Source: Streptomyces reniochalinae
GTDB taxonomy: Bacteria > Actinomycetota > Actinomycetes > Streptomycetales > Streptomycetaceae
NCBI RefSeq assembly: GCF_003323735.1
Contig: NZ_QOIM01000025.1
Location: forward strand, 180,068 to 244,067
Direction: 5' to 3'
Length of the DNA: 64,000 nt
Shown here: positions 25,599 to 37,568 of the stretch, in pieces
Layout of the letters: every line of letters begins with the position of its first letter
How positions within the stretch are numbered: position 1 is the stretch's first letter
Program-made: the position numbers and the translations under genes
The notes under the pieces: model-generated
What the model was told of the DNA's origin: nothing
Seen by the model: the letters and a program-made list of their open reading frames with translations, nothing else
Database searches by the model: none

Positions 25599-25811
25599 TC
25601 AGTGTGGGTTCTGCTGGAGCGACTCGTGGCAGACGAGGCAGACCATCCGGCGCGCGTCGTGCGGCGACCAGACCCGGCCGGTCGCGCTGGAGCGTCGGAC
25701 CGGCTCCGGCTCGTCGTGCAGGTGGCGCGTGCACACGCCCGCGCCGCAGTCGACGCAGACGGCGACGGCCGTGTTCTCGGTGCCTTCCTTGAAGCAGTCG
25801 TAGCAGTGCAT
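25599..25811 (-). CDS. DUF2180 zinc-ribbon-like protein
   Basis: A 70-residue protein of family DUF2180. Cys/His positions that could hold zinc are C3, C6, C19, C22, C27, H30, H32 and C58, C61, H62 (MHCYDCFKEG, VCVDCGAGVCTRHLH, VCLVCHE). Such proteins are small single-domain metal-binding proteins of unknown role. The ATG at 25811 has GAGAGGCG upstream. It is transcribed toward the SDR gene. Confidence 0.85.
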   Translation of the reverse strand: MHCYDCFKEGTENTAVAVCVDCGAGVCTRHLHDEPEPVRRSSATGRVWSPHDARRMVCLVCHESLQQNPH

Positions 25812-25926
25812 GACGCCTCTCTTCCCGGCTCTTCCGTCTCACTCGGCGCCCTCAGGCCCGACCGTTCGCGAGTTCCCCCCGGCACGGCCCCGCACGCATG
25901 CACGCACAACCGACGAGGAGCTGTCC

Positions 25927-27300
25927 GTGAACCACCGGACCGACACACTCATCCGCGACGCGGAAGCGGTCGTCACCATGGCGGGGGACGACATCCCCGG
26001 CGGCTGGGTCGCCCTCGACGGCGGCACGGTGGCGGGCACCGGACGCGCCGGCGAGGAACCCGAAGCGGCCCGCACACTGACCGCACGCGGTGCACTGGTC
26101 ACCCCGGGGCTGGTCAACACCCACCACCACATCTTCCAGAACCTCACCCGCGCCTACGCCCCCGCCACCGGCTACGAACTGTTCGACTGGCTCAAGGCGC
26201 TCTACCCCCTCTGGGCCGCGGTGGACGAGGAAGCCGTCGAGGTCTCCACCTGGGTCGGGCTGGCGGAACTCGCGCTGGGCGGCTGCACCACCACCACGGA
26301 CATGCTCTACGCGCACCCGCGGCCCCGGCTCATCGACGCCCAGATCCGCGCGGCCCGCGACGTGGGGCTCAGGTTCCACCCCGCACGGGGCGCCCTCGAC
26401 CTGTCCGAGAAGGACGGCGGTCCGGCCCCCGCGCAGCTCACCGAAAGCGTCGAGGAGATCCTGGCCGACAGCGAACGCCTCGTGCGCACCTACCACGACC
26501 CGGCACCGGGATCGATGCTCCGCATCGCCCTGGCCCCCTCCACACAGGCCGCCGTGACCGAACGCCTGATGGTGGAGACGGCCCGCCTCGCCGAGCGGCT
26601 GGACGTACGACTGCACACACATCTGGCCGAGTCCCTCGGCGAGGAGGAGTACTGCCGCGAGACCTATCGCCGCCGCCCCGTCGAGCAGTTCGAGCACGTG
26701 GGCTGGGGCAGTGACCGCGCCTGGGTCGCGCACTTCATCTTCACCGAGCCGTGGGAGCGGGAGCGGCTGGGACGCTGGGGCACGGCCGTCGCCCACTGTC
26801 CGGGATCGACGATGATGCTGGGCGCGGGGGCCGCGAGCCTGCCCGCTCTGCGTGACGCGGGCGTCACCGTCGGCCTGGGCTGCGACGGTTCCGCCTCCAC
26901 CGACCACGCCTCGCTGTGGCTGGAGGCGCGCACGGCGCTGACCGCCGCGCGGGAGCGCGGCGGCGCCGGGGCGGCCACCGCCCGCGACATCCTGCGGGCC
27001 GCGACCGTCGACGCGGCCGCCTGCCTGGGCCGCGAGGACGGCCTGGGCCGCCTCGCACCGGGCGCCCCCGCGGACGTCGTGGTCTGGGACCTGGACGAGT
27101 TCGCCTTCGCCGGCGCGCACACCGACCCGGTCGAGGCGTGGCTCCGCTGCGGCCCCGTGCGCCCGCGCCACACCCTCGTCCAGGGCCACCCCCTCGTCGA
27201 GGACGGCTCCCTCACCCTCCCCCACGCCCGAACCCACGACATGCTCACCACCCACGCCCACCACGCCCGCCGCATCCAGGGGCTGGAGGACGGGACGTAG
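25927..27300 (+). CDS. 8-oxoguanine deaminase (amidohydrolase)
   Basis: A 457-residue metal-dependent amidohydrolase of the guanine/8-oxoguanine deaminase group, expected to deaminate the oxidised base to urate in the cytoplasm. The barrel motifs are visible: TPGLVNTHHHIFQNLTRAYA, LHTHLAES, VAHFIF, and GLGCDGSASTDHASLW with the catalytic Asp. The GTG at 25927 has GAGGAG six bases upstream; the longer frame is rejected. It is probably monocistronic with purine salvage or detoxification function. A related S-adenosylhomocysteine/chlorohydrolase-type activity is the alternative. Confidence 0.85.
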   Translation: MNHRTDTLIRDAEAVVTMAGDDIPGGWVALDGGTVAGTGRAGEEPEAARTLTARGALVTPGLVNTHHHIFQNLTRAYAPATGYELFDWLKALYPLWAAVDEEAVEVSTWVGLAELALGGCTTTTDMLYAHPRPRLIDAQIRAARDVGLRFHPARGALDLSEKDGGPAPAQLTESVEEILADSERLVRTYHDPAPGSMLRIALAPSTQAAVTERLMVETARLAERLDVRLHTHLAESLGEEEYCRETYRRRPVEQFEHVGWGSDRAWVAHFIFTEPWERERLGRWGTAVAHCPGSTMMLGAGAASLPALRDAGVTVGLGCDGSASTDHASLWLEARTALTAARERGGAGAATARDILRAATVDAAACLGREDGLGRLAPGAPADVVVWDLDEFAFAGAHTDPVEAWLRCGPVRPRHTLVQGHPLVEDGSLTLPHARTHDMLTTHAHHARRIQGLEDGT

Positions 27301-27315
27301 CGACACGGTGACCGG

Positions 27316-28578
27316 TCACGGGTTGTGGAAGGTGACTTCGGGGTTGGTTTTCGTCGGGGCGTTCAGCAGGGAGCGGTGCCGGCCGCGGAGGTGCTGGTCG
27401 AAGAACGCGGTGACGTAGTCGGTGGTGATCTCCCGGCAGCGTTCGCCGGACAGCGGGGCCGACGGGTCGCTCATTCCCAACAGGCCGCCCAGGATGGGGA
27501 GGTCGTTGAAGGAGAAGTGTCCGGCGCCGGCGACCGTCAGCCAGCGCTTCCAGCCGTGGAGGCGGCTCCACTGGCGCGGCCAGGTGCGGTCGTCGGCCTG
27601 CGGGGTGTGTTCTTCGCGGGTGCCGAGCATCAGGAGGGGGCGACCCGTTCCGGCGCGGGGCACGGGGGCGAAGGAGCTGCCGTCGAGGTCGGCCGCGGCG
27701 CGGACGCGGCGGTCCGTACCGGCTGCCACGGCCGCCGCGTTGCCGCCCAGCGAGTGCCCGGCGGCCCCGATGCGGCGGGGGTCGATGAGACGGCTGTAGC
27801 CGTGGGGGGCGGTCTGGCCCCGGCCCGTCTTCCCCGGCTGCCGGGTCAGCTCGTCGACGACGAAGGAGAGGTCGGCCGCCCTGGTGCGTGCGGCCCGCGC
27901 CAGTATCCTCTTCTCCCCGTCGTCGTCGGGCGCCTTCTCGACGGTCTCGCAGGCGACGCAGGTGAGGGTGCGCGAGGAGTCGCCGTCGGGGAACGTCGAG
28001 CCGAACGACTCGTAAGCGTGGCCGACGAGTGCGACCGCGTAACCGTGCGAGGCCAGGTCCTCCGCCAGCACGGTGAGGGTGGCGCGGTGCAGGGTGAAGC
28101 CGGGTGACAGCAGGATCAGCGGGTGCCTGCCTTCGGCAGGACGTGCGTCCTGGCGGGTGTGGGTGCGCGTGGAGGCCAGCTGCCCGGCTTTCAGGCGCTT
28201 GTCCAGCTTCTGCCCTTCGAGGAGCAGCCTCGCCTCCTTGGCCGACATGTACGGCATCCGCGCACCGTGACCGCTGCGGTGCCGCGCCGGGTAGCGGAGG
28301 GAGACCATGACCTGGCGGTCCCCCGCCGAGGGCACCCAGGGGTCGCGGCGCGCGGTGTCGGTCAGGTGCAGTGTCGTGCCGCCGATCCCGTACCGGCCGG
28401 TGGGGCGGGGAAGGGACAGGCGTGTGTCCCGGTGCTCGCCGGAGCCGGGCGCGGACAGGTCGGAGCCGGCCGCCCGGGAGGAGGCCCCTGCGGGGGCGCA
28501 GGCGACGGCGGCCGGGGTGAGCAGGCAGGCGGAGAGGAGAACGGCGAGCGCCCTCCCGCGAGGCGAGTGGAGAAGCAT
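27316..28578 (-). CDS. PAF-acetylhydrolase-like alpha/beta hydrolase, exported
   Basis: A 420-residue secreted hydrolase. The signal sequence (residues 1-27, LAVLLSACLLTPAAVAC) may end in a lipobox with Cys27. The alpha/beta-hydrolase features are LILLSPGFTLHRATLTVLAEDLASHGYAVALV (oxyanion region) and the nucleophile elbow GHSLGG. DLDGSSF and a C-terminal GAGHFSFNDLP supply the acid and His. It resembles platelet-activating-factor acetylhydrolases, which cleave short or oxidised acyl chains from phospholipids. It lies downstream of the hydroxyacid dehydrogenase gene on the same strand with a 119-bp gap. Confidence 0.85.
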   Translation of the reverse strand: MLLHSPRGRALAVLLSACLLTPAAVACAPAGASSRAAGSDLSAPGSGEHRDTRLSLPRPTGRYGIGGTTLHLTDTARRDPWVPSAGDRQVMVSLRYPARHRSGHGARMPYMSAKEARLLLEGQKLDKRLKAGQLASTRTHTRQDARPAEGRHPLILLSPGFTLHRATLTVLAEDLASHGYAVALVGHAYESFGSTFPDGDSSRTLTCVACETVEKAPDDDGEKRILARAARTRAADLSFVVDELTRQPGKTGRGQTAPHGYSRLIDPRRIGAAGHSLGGNAAAVAAGTDRRVRAAADLDGSSFAPVPRAGTGRPLLMLGTREEHTPQADDRTWPRQWSRLHGWKRWLTVAGAGHFSFNDLPILGGLLGMSDPSAPLSGERCREITTDYVTAFFDQHLRGRHRSLLNAPTKTNPEVTFHNP

Positions 28579-28697
28579 GTGCGGGAGCGTAGGAAGGCCG
28601 CCGGGGTGCCGGGCACCGACGATCGGCAGGTCACTTGCCTGACTTTCGTCAGTGCCCAGGCCGGGCCCGGGGGCCCGGCGTTCCGGTCCGTGAAGGG

Positions 28698-29675
28698 TCA
28701 GTACCCGGCCGACACCCGTACGGTGAGCGCGGGGAGTTCACCCGCGCGCAGGGCCTGCCACGCGGCGCGGAAATCGGCGGTGACGTCCTGGTGGGTCGTC
28801 GGTCCCGCGGAGTGGCAGGTGAGGGTGGTGCGGGGGAGGTCCCAGGCCGGGTCGGCGGGCGGCGCGGGTTCCTTCGGGAGGACGTCGAGTACGGCGTGTC
28901 CGACCGTTCCCTCGTCGAGGGCCCGGGCGAGCGCGTCGGTCAGGACCGTCTCCCCGCGGCCGACGTTGATGAACGTGGCGCCGCGCAGCGCGCCGAGGAG
29001 ACCGGCACCGACGAGATCACGGGTCTGCGGCGTGAGGGGCAGCGCGTTGACCACCCAGCGCGCCTTCGCGAGCACGTCGGCCAGTTCCCGCGAGGGGCCG
29101 CCCCCCGGCTCTTCGGGGACGCCCAGCGGAACGACGCTGTCGAAGCCGGGCATCTCGCGCGGGCTCCGCGCCACCCCGACCGTGTGGACACCGCACTGTT
29201 GCAGCGCGGTCCCGATGGCGGTGCCGATACGGCCTGCTCCGAGGACGACCGCGAGCGCGCCGTCGGCCAGTTCGGTGGGCAGCCGGTGCCAGGTGCGGCG
29301 GGTGTGCTGGTCCAGGAATCCGGGCACGTTCTGGAGTTCGGCCAGCACCCACGCCAGGACGTACTGTCCGATCCGCTCCCCCATGCGTCCGACCGTGCGG
29401 GTCAGCAGCACCTCGCGCGGCCACGGCGTACGTGCCTTCAGCAGCGCGTCGACGCCCGCGTTGGTGCTGTGCACCCACAAGAGCCGCTCCCCTTCGGCGA
29501 GCTCGGGGAAGTGCGGGCCGATGTGCACCCGGGGCCCGCGGCCGGTGGCGACAGGACGTCCGACGATCTCCTCGACGCCCTCGCGCACCCGCTCGGGTAG
29601 AGCGGGGTCGACGGTGACGACCGCGCCGTCGAGCTCGTGTCCGATCCGCAAGGGGTCAGCGCCCGCAGTCGTCAT
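28698..29675 (-). CDS. D-2-hydroxyacid dehydrogenase
   Basis: A 325-residue NAD(P)-dependent D-isomer-specific dehydrogenase. The Rossmann motif is VVLGAGRIGTAIG near 143-155. The catalytic set is Arg in INVGRGE, Glu in DVLPKEP, and His in TLTCHSAG. The protein has the usual family length. The ATG at 29675 has GAGAAGGTGG upstream, and the gene follows a 62-residue protein gene by 29 bp, probably in one transcript. The substrate (2-ketoacid, glyoxylate or hydroxypyruvate type) is not specified by the sequence. Confidence 0.88.
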   Translation of the reverse strand: MTTAGADPLRIGHELDGAVVTVDPALPERVREGVEEIVGRPVATGRGPRVHIGPHFPELAEGERLLWVHSTNAGVDALLKARTPWPREVLLTRTVGRMGERIGQYVLAWVLAELQNVPGFLDQHTRRTWHRLPTELADGALAVVLGAGRIGTAIGTALQQCGVHTVGVARSPREMPGFDSVVPLGVPEEPGGGPSRELADVLAKARWVVNALPLTPQTRDLVGAGLLGALRGATFINVGRGETVLTDALARALDEGTVGHAVLDVLPKEPAPPADPAWDLPRTTLTCHSAGPTTHQDVTADFRAAWQALRAGELPALTVRVSAGY

Positions 29676-29704
29676 CCGTCCACCTTCTCGCCTCGTCCGC
29701 GCCG

Positions 29705-29893
29705 TCAGGCCGCGGTCACACGCCAGCTGCCGATCTCACGGTAGTCCGAGTCGTACACCTCGGCGGCATCCCCCTCCTCCAGCGCGTAGTGGCGCAGATT
29801 TCCACCCCAGTACCGCAGCACGCGGCCCAACTCGGCCACGGCCTCCTCCTTGCCGTGCATGTGCGCCATGTCGACCTCGAGTACGAACTTCAC
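29705..29893 (-). CDS. Small conserved actinobacterial protein
   Basis: A 62-residue protein (MKFVLEVDMAHMHGKEEAVAELGRVLRYWGGNLRHYALEEGD..., YREIGSWRVTAA). The compact sequence looks like a small alpha/beta domain. The GTG at 29893 follows AAGGGG. The spacing of 29 bp to the dehydrogenase gene indicates co-transcription. I do not recognise a characterised family. Confidence 0.7.
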   Translation of the reverse strand: MKFVLEVDMAHMHGKEEAVAELGRVLRYWGGNLRHYALEEGDAAEVYDSDYREIGSWRVTAA

Positions 29894-30155
29894 GCCTGCC
29901 CCTTCCCGTATGTGTTCCCGCCCGTGCGCACAGGTGTCCTGGGGGCGGGAGTCCCCTCGACACCTTCGCCTTCCATTTTTTCATTGAAGTGCTTTTGGGG
30001 ACTTGACGGCGAAGCCGACCCGCGAGACGGGGGGCGTGAGGTCGCCAGGTCTCAAATGGGGCGTGGCAGGGCTGGGCAGGTGGCGGAGAAACGGGTCGCC
30101 ACGCGCTCGCCCTGCGGGACTGGCTCAGCGGCGCGTTCCGGGGAAACATACAGCC

Positions 30156-30830
30156 ATGCAGAGTGATCTCTTCGCTTCGAAGAACATGGCGCAGCCGCCC
30201 TCCGCACCGGGGATGGAGCTGCAGAACGACAAGTGTGTGAAGTACACGGTCAACGGCGAGTGCTACGCGCGGCAGGGCTCGATGGTGGCCTTCCGGGGGA
30301 ACCTCAAGTTCGAGAAGAAGGGGCAGGGCGTCGGCAACTTCCTCAAGCGGCAGGTGACCGGCGAGGGCCTCGCGCTGATGTCGATCAGCGGGCAGGGGGA
30401 GGCGTGGTTCGCGCACGAGGCGGAGAACTGCTTCGTCGTCGACATAGCTCCCGGCGACTCGCTCACCGTCAACGGCCGCAACGTGCTGTGTTTCGACGCC
30501 GGCCTGCACTACGAGATCGGCGTCGTCAAGGGCGCGGGGATGACCGGCGGCGGCCTGTTCAACAGCGTCTTCTCCGGCCAGGGCAGGCTCGGGGTGATCT
30601 GCGAGGGCACGCCGATCGTGATTCCGGTGTCCCAGCAGGCGCCGGTGTTCGTGGACACCGACGCGGTGGTGGGCTGGAGCGCCCAGTTGCACACCTCGCT
30701 GCACCGCTCGCAGAGCTTCGGGTCGATGATCCGCGGGGGTTCGGGAGAGGCCGTGCAGCTGCGGCTGGACGGTGAGGGCTTCGTCATCGTCCGCCCGAGC
30801 GAGAAGCAACCGGCCCAGACCAGCAACTGA
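30156..30830 (+). CDS. AIM24 family protein
   Basis: A 224-residue beta-rich protein of the AIM24/TRAP-like group. Typical strands include VKYTVNGECYARQGSMVAFRGNLKFEKK, GEGLALMSISGQGEAWFAHEAENCFVVDI, LNGR-type LTVNGRNVLCFDAGLHYEIGVVKGAG and a QLHTSLHRSQSFGSMIRGGSGEAVQLRLDGEGFVIV end. Bacterial members have no settled function. The ATG at 30156 is chosen because conserved sequence begins there and GGGGAAA lies upstream. It stands alone, followed by two hairpins. Confidence 0.85.
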   Translation: MQSDLFASKNMAQPPSAPGMELQNDKCVKYTVNGECYARQGSMVAFRGNLKFEKKGQGVGNFLKRQVTGEGLALMSISGQGEAWFAHEAENCFVVDIAPGDSLTVNGRNVLCFDAGLHYEIGVVKGAGMTGGGLFNSVFSGQGRLGVICEGTPIVIPVSQQAPVFVDTDAVVGWSAQLHTSLHRSQSFGSMIRGGSGEAVQLRLDGEGFVIVRPSEKQPAQTSN

Positions 30831-30950
30831 CGCCCTGCCGGGCGGGCCCACGCGCCTGCCTTGAGGCCCACCCGCGCGCACATCCGCCGGGCAGGAGACC
30901 GCTGGGTGGGGGGGGCGCTGGGTGCGGGGCCGCACGAGCACGCGAGCCCC

Positions 30951-30967
30951 CCGCCCTCACAGGGCGG
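30951..30967. terminator. Small hairpin downstream of AIM24 gene
   Basis: Arms ccgccct and agggcgg with a 3-nt loop, about 120 bp after the AIM24 stop, between convergent genes. Confidence 0.4.
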
Positions 30968-31000
30968 GAGGCGTCACCGCCGCGCGGCCGGGCGCTCACC

Positions 31001-31026
31001 CCACGAGCCGGCCGGCCGGCTCGTGG
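31001..31026. terminator. Perfect 26-bp palindrome between convergent genes
   Basis: The 13-bp half ccacgagccggcc is followed directly by its exact reverse complement. It lies 27 bp past the stop of the minus-strand reductase gene and downstream of the AIM24 gene. A bidirectional terminator is most likely; a protein-binding palindrome is the alternative. Confidence 0.6.
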
Positions 31027-31053
31027 CGCGCGTCGGACACGTCGTGGAGGTCC

Positions 31054-32238
31054 TCACACCGCGGCCAGTCCTCCCTCGCGGGCGAGCTCGCGGCGGGCTC
31101 GGGTGAAGGGGCGGGGGCGGTTGGCGGCGAGGACGGCCGTGGTGGTGCCGTCGCGTTCGTAGACGGCCAGGAAGCTGCGGTCCTCGGGGGCGCCCTCCAC
31201 GAGGCGTACGGTGTCGTGCGGGCCGCGCCGGCCCGCCAGTTGGAGGCGGATGCCGTACTGATCGGACCAGAAGTAGGGCAGCGCGGTGTACGTCTGAACC
31301 GTCGCGCCGGCCAGCAGGTTGCGGGCCGCGACGGCGGCCGACTCCATGGCGCTGGTCCAGTGTTCGGCGCGCCGCCCCGCCGTGCGCGCCACGTCGCCGA
31401 CCGCGACCACGCCGGGCAGCGCGGTGACTCCGCCCGCGTCGCAGACGACGCCGTCGTCCAGCGCGAGGCCCGAGCCGGTCAGCCAGTCGGTGGCCGGGCG
31501 TACGCCGATTCCGACGAGGACGACGTCGGCGGGCAGGAACCGGCCGTCGGCCAGCTCCACCCAGCCGACCCGGCCGCCCTGCCCGCCGCCCGGCGCGCCT
31601 TCGGCGTGCAGTCCGCGTACGCCGGTGCCGGTCAGCAGCGTGACGCCGTGGTCGGTGTGCAGGTCGGCGCAGAACGCGGCCATACGGGCGCCGAGTTGCG
31701 GTAGCAGCGGCGCCTTTGCTGCCTCCACGACGGTGACGTCGTGGCCGAGCGTGGCGCAGGAGGAGGCGACCTCGGCGCCGATGAAGCCGGCACCGATGAC
31801 GACCACCCGCACCTGGCCGCGGCTCAGGTCCTCGCGGAGCGCGGCCGCGTCGTCGAGGGTGCGCAGCGTGTGGACGCCCTCCAGCCGCTCACCCGGCAGC
31901 GCGCGGGGGGTGGCTCCCGTGGCGATCACCACACCGTCGGTGGCCAGGGTGCGCCCGCCGGTGAGCGTGACGCCGCCGGCCGGGGGGTCGAGCCCCTCGG
32001 CGCGGGTGCCCAGCAGCCAGTCGGCGTCGAGTTCGGCGATCTCCTCCGCGTCGGCGAGGGAGAGTTTCTCGGCGGTCAGGGCTCCGGTGAGGAATTCCTT
32101 GGAGAGCGGAGGGCGGTCGTAGGGCCTGTGGTGCTCCTCCCCTACGATCACCAGGCGTCCTGCGTAGCCTTCCGCGCGCAGCGCGAGCGCGGTGTGGAGT
32201 CCTGCGAGAGATGCGCCGATCACGGTGATGGTCCTCAT
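31054..32238 (-). CDS. Rieske-oxygenase ferredoxin reductase (FAD/NAD(P)H)
   Basis: A 394-residue pyridine-nucleotide-disulphide-type flavoprotein of the ferredoxin reductase group (BphA4/RhlG-like). The N-terminal FAD site is TITVIGASLAGLHTALALRAEGY, with YDRPPLSKEFL typical of this group. The NAD site is VVVIGAGFIGAEVASSCATLG, and ALPGVVAVGDVA is the second FAD contact. Its ATG overlaps the Rieske ferredoxin stop by 4 bp, so the two form a unit passing electrons NAD(P)H to FAD to [2Fe-2S] ferredoxin. The most likely final acceptor is the Rieske oxygenase at 38741-39862. Confidence 0.88.
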   Translation of the reverse strand: MRTITVIGASLAGLHTALALRAEGYAGRLVIVGEEHHRPYDRPPLSKEFLTGALTAEKLSLADAEEIAELDADWLLGTRAEGLDPPAGGVTLTGGRTLATDGVVIATGATPRALPGERLEGVHTLRTLDDAAALREDLSRGQVRVVVIGAGFIGAEVASSCATLGHDVTVVEAAKAPLLPQLGARMAAFCADLHTDHGVTLLTGTGVRGLHAEGAPGGGQGGRVGWVELADGRFLPADVVLVGIGVRPATDWLTGSGLALDDGVVCDAGGVTALPGVVAVGDVARTAGRRAEHWTSAMESAAVAARNLLAGATVQTYTALPYFWSDQYGIRLQLAGRRGPHDTVRLVEGAPEDRSFLAVYERDGTTTAVLAANRPRPFTRARRELAREGGLAAV

Positions 32239-32591
32239 GCGGCGCTCCCCTGTGTGGCGGTCGCGGTCTGCGGTCGGTGTGCGGCCTGGTCGGTCTCGAC
32301 GTGTACCCAGACGGTGCCCTCGAGCACGCTCACCGGGTGGGTGCGCACCGCCTTGCGGGCAGGGAGGCAGGTGGGGCGTCCGGTGCGCAGGTCGAATGAA
32401 GCCGCGTGCAGCGGGCATTCGACCAGACAGCCCTCGAGCCAGCCTTCGGAGAGGGACGCGTCCTGGTGGGTGCAGGTGTCGTCGACGGCGTACAGCTCGC
32501 CGTCGGCGTTGAAGACGGCGATGGGAGGTTCGAGGTCGAGGCGGACGGACTCACCGGCGGGCAGGTCCTCAAGGCGACAGACGGGTATCAC
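32235..32591 (-). CDS. Rieske-type [2Fe-2S] ferredoxin
   Basis: A 118-residue soluble ferredoxin of the non-haem iron oxygenase system. The cluster ligands are Cys40 and His42 (DTCTHQD) and Cys59 and His62 (ECPLHAASFD). The GTG at 32591 has GAGGTG seven bases upstream. It is the first gene of the two-gene minus-strand unit with the reductase and is divergent from the IclR regulator. The role is electron shuttle between reductase and oxygenase. Confidence 0.9.
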   Translation of the reverse strand: MIPVCRLEDLPAGESVRLDLEPPIAVFNADGELYAVDDTCTHQDASLSEGWLEGCLVECPLHAASFDLRTGRPTCLPARKAVRTHPVSVLEGTVWVHVETDQAAHRPQTATATQGSAA

Positions 32592-32845
32592 TGTGATTCA
32601 CCTCGCGAGCGGGGTCTGCGGCCCCCGGCTGTGGAGGGCCGGGGTGGTGCGGGCATGCACTTCGCTACTATCCGAGTTCCGTATCGCGCACGATGGAGCG
32701 TGATGCGCAACAGAATCCAAGCGGGAAGGCTTCACGTCAAGCACCCGCCGACGACCTCCGCCGGGACGTGACGGAGGAGGCGGCGCGGACGCGCGCCGGC
32801 AACCGAGTACCACCAACCAGGCCACCAGGCGGTGACGTTGAGCAG

Positions 32846-33649
32846 ATGAGCGAAAAGACGGAGGACACAGGGTCGGGCAGGCAGTCCAGAGGAGCGGCTG
32901 CCTCTGTCCAGTCGGTCGACCGCGCGGTGAGCGTGCTGGAGATTCTCGCCCGGCACACCGACGCGGGAGTGACCGAGATCGCCGAGGAGCTGGGCGTCCA
33001 CAAGTCCACGGCGTTCCGGCTGCTGGGGGTGCTGGAGGCCAGGGGCCTGGTCTCCCAGGAGCAGGATCGCGGAAAGTACTACCTGGGCCCGGGGGTGTTG
33101 AGGCTGGCGGGGGCCGCGGCCTCCCGGCTGGACATCTCGCAGGAGGGCGCACCGGTGTGCCGGGAGCTGGCCGAGGAGGCCGGTGAGACGGCGAACATCG
33201 CGGTGCTCGACGACGACGCGGCGGTCAACATCATGCAGGCGCGCGGTTCGTCGTCGGTGACCGCCCAGAACTGGCTGGGCAGACGGACACCGCTGCACGC
33301 CACCTCCAGCGGGAAGGCGCTGCTGGCGCATCAGCCCAAGTCGGTGCAGGAGAGCGTGCTGGCCAGGAAGTTGCCGCGCCTGACGGATCACACCGTCGTC
33401 TCGCCCGCCGAGCTGCGGGCGGAGCTGGGATCGGTGGTCAAGAACGGTTTTGCGTCGGCGCGTGACGAGCTGGAGATCGGGTTGCACGCGGTGGCGGCGC
33501 CGGTGCGGGCGCACGACGGCAAGGTCATCGGGGCGATCAGCGTCTCGGGGCCGTCCTACCGGCTGGAGCCGGAGCGACTGCACGAGGTCGCCAAGCGCAC
33601 GGTGGCCGCGGCGCAGGATCTGTCCCGCCGCATGGGGTACGCGTACTGA
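32846..33649 (+). CDS. IclR-family transcriptional regulator
   Basis: A 267-residue regulator. The N-terminal winged helix-turn-helix spans SVQSVDRAVSVLEILARHTDAGVTEIAEELGVHKSTAFRLLGVLEARGLV (about 24-73). The C-terminal effector domain has HATSSGKALLAH and ISVSGPSYRLEPERL. The ATG at 32846 is chosen because the conserved region follows; the upstream ribosome site is weak. It lies between the divergent ferredoxin/reductase pair and the forward catabolic genes, so it probably controls both. The effector, perhaps glycine betaine or a derivative, is inferred. Confidence 0.88.
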   Translation: MSEKTEDTGSGRQSRGAAASVQSVDRAVSVLEILARHTDAGVTEIAEELGVHKSTAFRLLGVLEARGLVSQEQDRGKYYLGPGVLRLAGAAASRLDISQEGAPVCRELAEEAGETANIAVLDDDAAVNIMQARGSSSVTAQNWLGRRTPLHATSSGKALLAHQPKSVQESVLARKLPRLTDHTVVSPAELRAELGSVVKNGFASARDELEIGLHAVAAPVRAHDGKVIGAISVSGPSYRLEPERLHEVAKRTVAAAQDLSRRMGYAY

Positions 33650-33698
33650 GCCCCGGTTGCTCCACGGCGTGGCGAGCGCCCGGGAGCCTCACGATTTT

Positions 33699-33718
33699 CT
33701 GATGGGGCATCAGCTTTT
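33699..33718 (+). terminator. Rho-independent-type terminator after the IclR gene
   Basis: CTGATG, a 3-nt loop and CATCAG, flanked by TTTT on the left and CTTTT on the right (to 33718), 49 bp after the IclR stop. This is one of the few T-tract terminators in this GC-rich window. Confidence 0.65.
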
Positions 33719-33738
33719 GCACCGCCCCGACCTCCCAT

Positions 33739-33772
33739 AACTGCGGGTCCGGCATCACCCGGGCCCGCAGTT
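33739..33772 (+). terminator. Second hairpin upstream of the catabolic operon
   Basis: Arms aactgcggg (33739-33747) and cccgcagtt (33764-33772) with a 16-nt loop. It could reinforce IclR termination or be an operator-like element ahead of the promoter. Confidence 0.45.
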
Positions 33773-33804
33773 CGCGTTTATGACACCTCGTCAGGAACCG
33801 CTGA

Positions 33805-37488
<3,684 letters not shown>

Positions 37489-37503
37489 TCCCCCACCTGC
37501 GTT

Positions 37504-37535
37504 CCCTTCCCGTTTTCCCGAGGAGACGGGAAGGG
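37504..37535 (+). terminator. Intra-operon hairpin
   Basis: Arms cccttcccgt (37504-37513) and acgggaaggg (37526-37535) with a 12-nt loop, lying in the 80-bp gap between the dimethylglycine oxidase-like and sarcosine oxidase genes. It could attenuate or stabilise one part of the transcript. Confidence 0.5.
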
Positions 37536-37568
37536 CGGGGCAGGGGGCCCACGAACAGGAGGCCCGCA

